Source: Epiperipatus broadwayi (Eukaryota; Onychophora; Udeonychophora; Euonychophora; Peripatidae). From it: a stretch of 64,000 nt of DNA. Made by a program: the position numbers and the translations under genes. Location: the NCBI GenBank assembly GCA_028023455.1, contig JAQFVV010000012.1, positions 7,290,499 through 7,354,498 of the forward strand, read 5' to 3'. Under the pieces are notes generated by a model. The model made no database searches. It was not told the DNA's origin and saw only the letters and a program-made list of their open reading frames with translations. This document shows, in pieces, positions 59,392 to 64,000 of this stretch. Every line of letters begins with the position of its first letter. Position 1 is the stretch's first letter.

Positions 59392-59870
59392 AGTACTTTG
59401 ATGATCATTTTTTTAATAGTGATACAAAAATTGTGATATGTGCATTCTATGTTTTTATTTAGATTTGGATATAATTATCCAGTTTAATGAAGTTGTCTTG
59501 CTCATAATCTTAAAAATGGAAAGACTTGATCCTGATGACATAAGTAAATATGATTTAAATATGATAATGATATGTTAATTTCCAATTTATGGTAATTTTT
59601 TTGGAGTACATGAACTCTAGAAGTTAATAAACATCACATGATCAAATCTAGAAGTTGAAGCATTTAATTTTATTTATGTTTTCATTGTTCTATTTTGTAA
59701 AAATAAAAGGATACAGAAGACTTGCAATTAATTTAGAGTACCAAATTTAGGGTTTTGTGAAATAGATTACTTTAAGTCATCAACATGTAGCTACCAGAAA
59801 TTTTACTATGGTCTTAGAGAATCATGAAACACTTGACATTTTTTTATTGGCAGGCAATTTCAAGAAAAGT
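59392..59870. other. A+T-rich sequence, no gene seen
   Basis: Short stretch between repeat R1 and a decayed LINE. TAAACATCACATGATCA near 59628-59644 echoes the end of the 12-bp-duplication repeat family. Confidence 0.4.
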
Positions 59871-59879
59871 GTCAATAAT

Positions 59880-60560
59880 CAAATGCAATTTATATATTTG
59901 CTTTTATTGATTAGCCAAAGCATTTGATTCAATTAATTGAATAGATTAATGACAGTGTTTGAAATTGTCTGGTTTTCCATTTATATTATACAACTTATAT
60001 ATGATAGAATAATGAAGTGTTATTACTGTGAACACATAATCTGAAGCATTTGAGAAGAAAGCTGATGTTAAATAAGGATGTGTATAAATTGGAACTTTGG
60101 TTTTTATTTTTATGATAATGGTTTATTTACAAAATTTATAGGGGACATTTATTTGAATCATTCAAAACCAAAAATTAGAATTTTTTCTTTTTGGTCTTTT
60201 GGATGTACAGTTTGCTGCTGATAATATTAGATTGTGATTTATCAAAAATTGCAGATATTTTATAAATCACTACTTCATAAAAACATGTAGGTTTAATATA
60301 ATCAAATTGGAAATGTGAATCATTTTAAGATTATTAGGAATTTTTAGCTAGAAAGGCAGATGTGAGTGTAGAGATACTACAGAAGTGCTAATATGCTGGC
60401 ATTTTAAGAAGTTTAAGCACATATTTTGCTCAATTTATTGCATGAAAGTAATTCTTTATTGTCATATTTACCCATATCAAAAAGTAAGAAAAAGGTATTT
60501 TAGTAGGACTAAAAATATGATGACAAAAATTAAAACCAATGGATATGCTCTTTAACTTGC
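59880..60560 (+). pseudogene. Decayed LINE reverse transcriptase fragment
   Basis: Short polymerase motifs are readable in order on the plus strand. AKAFDSIN, motif A, is at about 59915-59938. IGTLVFIFMI, matching the region after motif B, is at about 60088-60118. QFAADNIRL, an altered motif C, is at about 60209-60233. GNVNHFKIIRNF, the FKYLG region, is at about 60310-60345. Frames are broken throughout and the family cannot be assigned. Confidence 0.5.
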
Positions 60561-60670
60561 TATGGAATATTCTGTTTTATATATATGATAAACAAAACAA
60601 GTTATAAATTTTGTAACTTGCTTTTAGCTTGCATTTTATGATCACTAGATGGAGCTTTACCAATAGCTCC

Positions 60671-61232
60671 TAACAAGCTTGTTTACATAAACGCCGAGAG
60701 AGATAGAAATTCAATATCTCTTTCATTGTCTCCACCTCCAGACCATGGTTTCAAGCTAGTTGGCACACGTCAGTGAAGGGTTGGAACACTAGAAACTAGA
60801 TCTAAATACTAACTCTAAAATCAGCATTTATCAAACACATTTCTATCAGTTTGAAAGCATGAAATTTCTCAGATCGTAATGTCTTCAAATCCAGCTTAAC
60901 AAACTAGATAGCTATATGGGTCTGAAATCAGTTCAGTTTCACCACATAATAAAAGCCATGGTTAAACTGAACTGATTTCAGACCCATATAGCTATCTAGT
61001 TTGTTAAGCTGGATTTGAAGACATTACGATCTGAGAAATTTCATGCTTTCAAACTGGTAGAAATGTGTTCGATAAATGCTGATTTTAGAGTTAGTATTTA
61101 GATCTAATTTCTAGTGTTGCAACCCTTCACTGATGTGTGCCAACTAGCTTGAAACCATGGTCTGGAGGTGGAGACAACGAAAGAGATATTGAATTCTATC
61201 TCTTTTGGCATTTATGTAAACAAAGCTTGTTA
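60671..61232. repeat. Long near-perfect inverted repeat, two 269-bp arms
   Basis: Arms 60671-60939 and 60964-61232 are reverse complements with few differences, separated by only 24 bases (60940-60963). The innermost arm sequence is CTGAAATCAGTTCAGTTT and the outer ends are AACAAGCTT(T)GTTTACATAAA. The sequence is non-coding and less A+T-rich than its flanks. A transcript from either strand would fold into a long hairpin. It is flanked by a LINE fragment on each side. Confidence 0.92.
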
Positions 61233-61269
61233 TTTATTTAGTCATTTATGTAAACATCAATTCATGTTA

Positions 61270-62960
61270 TTTATTTAGTCCATTTTTTTCATTCACCAGC
61301 TCTTCAATTCCATGTAACTCTTACCATCTCTTATATCATCCAACAATGTTCCAACAATATCGATATTTTCTGTCCTTTTTTTTTACTTCCATTCCCATTC
61401 CCTCCAAAACCTCTTTCATTAAACTATAATTTCTTCTTAATATATATCCAGTCCAATTTCTTTCTTTTTCTGATTTCCTCAATCTTTTTTTTTTCATTTA
61501 CTCTTTTCAAAACTTCTTCAATTTGTTATTTTATTCCTCCAACTGATTTTTCCCATTCTTCTCCATGCCCTCATCTTAAAGGCTTCCAATCTGATTCCAA
61601 TTTTTATTACTCATTGTTCACTTTTCACAACCATTCACAAGTACACTCTGCACATAGCATTTAATTAATCTTTTTCTTAATTTTTGATTCAAAGATCCAC
61701 AAAATATTTTCTTTCTCCTAATAAATGCCTTTTTTGCCAATGCTATTCTTTTAACTTTATTTTCACTTCTTCCATCCTCACTCAACCAATTACCCAAATA
61801 TCTAAATCCCTTTATCTGTTGAACTATGTTATCATGAATTTCAATTTGCAGTTTTTGCCATTTCTTTTTATCCATAAACACCTAGTCTTCCTAACATTAA
61901 TATTCATTCCATACATCCATCCTCTCATTTATTCCACATATTCTGAAGACACTTCATTCTCAGCTATAAGAGTCATATCATCTGTAAATTTTATACATTT
62001 TAGTATTCTACCTCCAACATTTGCTCCTCTACAGTCTAAATAATTATTTAGCATGTCTTCTAAATAAATATTAAAAAGAGCAGGTGACATGCTGCATCCT
62101 TTCCAACTCCACTTTCTATATTCACTTCACCAGTCCCATTTCCCCCCAATTTGACTCTTATCCTTTATCCAGTACAGATATTCCAAATCAATCTTCTCTC
62201 TTTCCAAAATACTAAGATTGACATAAGTTTATTCCAGATTACTCTATCAAATGTTTTTTTCCAAATCCGCAAAACATATACCACTTTCTATATCTTTTTC
62301 AATACAGTATTCTGCAATTGTTCTAACAACACCCAATCACATTTCTTGACTTTTGCATTTCTGAAAACTAAATTGTTCTTCTCCAATATAATACTCTACC
62401 TTCCCATAATTTTTTTTAAAGATCCTCAATAAAACAGAAACATGAGATAACAATCTTATTGATGTAGACTCTTCACATTTAATAGCTTTCTTTTTATCAA
62501 TTGGAATTATTATAGCACTTAAAAAAAATCTTTAGGCCAAACCCCACTGTTATATATCAAATTTCCAAGTCCAACTATTTTCATATCTTCTTTTTTAAGT
62601 TCATAAAATTCTCCCATTCCTTTCAAAAATTTATAGGTATTGGATCAAATCCAATATTTTTATGATTCTTCATTTGTACGATTAACTATTTCATCTGGGA
62701 ATATGTCCATATCTTTATCATCTATTTCCATATCTTCATTTTTAAGTTCATAATTAATTATCTTTTTTAAATAGACACTGAAAATATTTTTTCCATATTT
62801 TTAATATATCATTACTATTAGCTGATCTCTTTCCATTCTTATCTGCAATCTCACTTGCTACCCATTTTCTCTTTCCCCTATCTAAATCATAAAACAAATA
62901 CTTTAAACCACAAAACACAAAACAAAAAACACCCCTTTTTTTTTTGCTTATGAAATGAAA
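61270..62960 (-). pseudogene. RTE-like LINE reverse transcriptase fragment, minus strand
   Basis: On the minus strand, from high to low coordinates, the order is linker NDILKIWKKYFQCLFKKDN (about 62760-62820); VGLGNLIYNSGVWPKDFF (about 62530-62580); RTIAEYCIEKDIESGICFAD (about 62270-62330), spanning motif A; GVGKGCSMSPALFNIYLEDM (about 62060-62120), motif B; KFTDDMTLIAENE (about 61950-61988), motif C with Ala changed to Thr; then the open frame 61618-61881 with FRYLGNWLSEDG and KRLIKCYVQSVLVNGCE; and the C-terminal segment with NWTGYILRRN (about 61430-61460). The endonuclease part is absent. Frame breaks are frequent. Confidence 0.8.
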
Positions 62961-62984
62961 AAAAAAGCACACACCAACAGGAGG

Positions 62985-64000
62985 CCCCCCAAGGGAAAAA
63001 AAAAATTAATGGATGGAAGAAGGGTTGTGTATACACCCCCCACCTAGTGCGTACTCACCCACAACCTGGCCAGCCCCTTTCGTGTGGGGGGTTTTATTAA
63101 AGAGAAGCCTTGGATTTGAGCGCACTGCACCTAGATCTCCAGCAGCCAGCTTTTATCTCTACTTAACTATAAAACTATGAGTTTAAAATTGGAAAACAAT
63201 AATATTTTCAATTCAAGCTCATTAGCTTATATAGTCATATAGGTCTCAAGTCAATTCAATACCCATACATTTTGGTGTCTTTGATTGTTTAATAGCCATA
63301 GCCACCACTACTCTAGGAGAGTTTTGCCTGTTTTAACAGCTTGAGAAAGCATAAGAAATGGTGAACATGTGAGGTTTAGTGGTTTAATACCAATCCTGTT
63401 TAATAAGATAATGGTGGCTATAGTCATTAAAGAACCAAAGACACCAAAATGTATGAGTACTGAACTGAGTTCAGATCTATATGATTAATAAGCTAATGAG
63501 CTTGGATTTAAAATATTATGCTTTCAATTGTAGACTCATAGTTTTGTAGTTAAGTAGAGATAAAAGATGGCTGCTGGAGAGTTGCACTGGATCCTAAGAT
63601 CTAGGTGTAGTGCTCTCAGATCCAAGGTTCCTCACAGTTGAAAGGCAGAAGCTAGAAACTAGTCTGGGGATATTGGATGAATAGGCACTAGATAGGGATT
63701 TTATGCACAAGCTTTCTGCCATCCATTGATCACTTTGGCTTGCACTGAGTGCCACTACTGTATGGAGAGTTTCAGTTATGAGCAAGCATAAGAAATGGTG
63801 ATCATGTGATGTTTAGTGGTTTAATACCAATCTTGCCTAATAGGATAGTGGTGTTTATGGTTATTAAAGAATTAAAGACACCAAAGAGTATGGTTACTGA
63901 CCTGAGATCAGACCTATTGAAAATAATTATGTTTTCAATTTTAGACTCATAGTTTTGTAGTTGAGATAAAAGATAGCTGCTGGAGGGTTGCATTAGATCC
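62985..64000. repeat. Compound repeat with inverted and tandem modules (runs off the window)
   Basis: A module with AGCATAAGAAATGG, a CATGTGATGTTTAGTGG-like segment, GACACCAAA and GACTCATAGTTTTGTAGTT recurs at 63348 and 63785, giving a tandem period of about 437 bp. The part 63130-63308 is the reverse complement of about 63420-63580, so the region also folds back. The segment 63560-63720 matches, in reverse, the core of the repeat at 531-887, and GAGTTTTGCCTGTTTTAACA at 63319-63338 matches that repeat's terminus. The family therefore lies at both ends of the window. No coding sequence is recognised; the minus-strand frames here are not credible. Confidence 0.75.

Noticed and set aside
61684-62432. 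Two plus-strand open frames of 119 and 93 codons.
   Set aside because: They are antisense shadows of the minus-strand LINE reverse transcriptase, whose motifs are recognisable on the other strand.

Overview
This looks like intronic DNA of an invertebrate animal. It is strongly A+T-rich, most of its length is non-coding, and it is loaded with decayed transposable elements. I cannot name the species. The LINE types present (RTE, an esterase-bearing CR1/L2-like family, an L1/Tx1-like family), the BED-finger hAT elements, a mariner, Tigger-like elements and a tRNA-derived SINE fit molluscs, chelicerates and several other invertebrates. Nothing here is bacterial: there are no operons, ribosome binding sites or CRISPR arrays.

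Host gene: two exon-like segments on the + strand stand out. One is 9497-9619 (123 bp, AG acceptor and GT donor, phase 1 on both sides). The other is 43831-43919 (long T-rich tract plus AG acceptor, phase 1, ending in TAA). Their phases match, so they read as the penultimate and last coding exons of one gene with a 34 kb intron between them. I do not recognise the protein. A third segment, 37016-37142, is a weaker candidate for an alternative first exon.

Layout: 1-4.2 kb holds a foldback repeat with a hammerhead-like core, two copies of a short repeat family with 12-bp duplications, and a decayed minus-strand LINE. 4.4-9.4 kb is a long LINE coding an SGNH-esterase ORF1, endonuclease, reverse transcriptase and C-terminal zinc knuckle. 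12.8-16.9 kb is a hAT element with perfect 8-bp target duplications and a nested repeat. 17.1-18.9 kb is a minus-strand hAT relic. 21.5-25.0 kb is a second hAT with perfect duplications. 26.0-27.2 kb has a palindrome, a tRNA-SINE and a minisatellite. 32.6-34.7 kb is another hAT relic. 35.9-36.8 kb is a Tigger/pogo-like element. 40.35-43.61 kb is a full-length but broken RTE LINE. 45.2-46.5 kb is a minus-strand L1/Tx1-like fragment. 47.4-49.0 kb is a dead mariner. 49.3-56.5 kb carries two head-to-tail copies of the esterase LINE, the second interrupted by another Tigger-like element. 57.7-59.4 kb is a reverse-oriented, longer copy of the repeat nested in the first hAT. 60-63 kb has two LINE fragments and a 2 x 269 bp near-perfect inverted repeat. 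63-64 kb is a compound repeat related to the one at 0.5 kb.

No transposon protein is intact; all have stops, frameshifts or deletions. The most informative results are the exact insertion boundaries, the nested insertions with an empty-site paralogue, the unclassified 12-bp-duplication family, the long hairpin, and the two unrecognised host exons.
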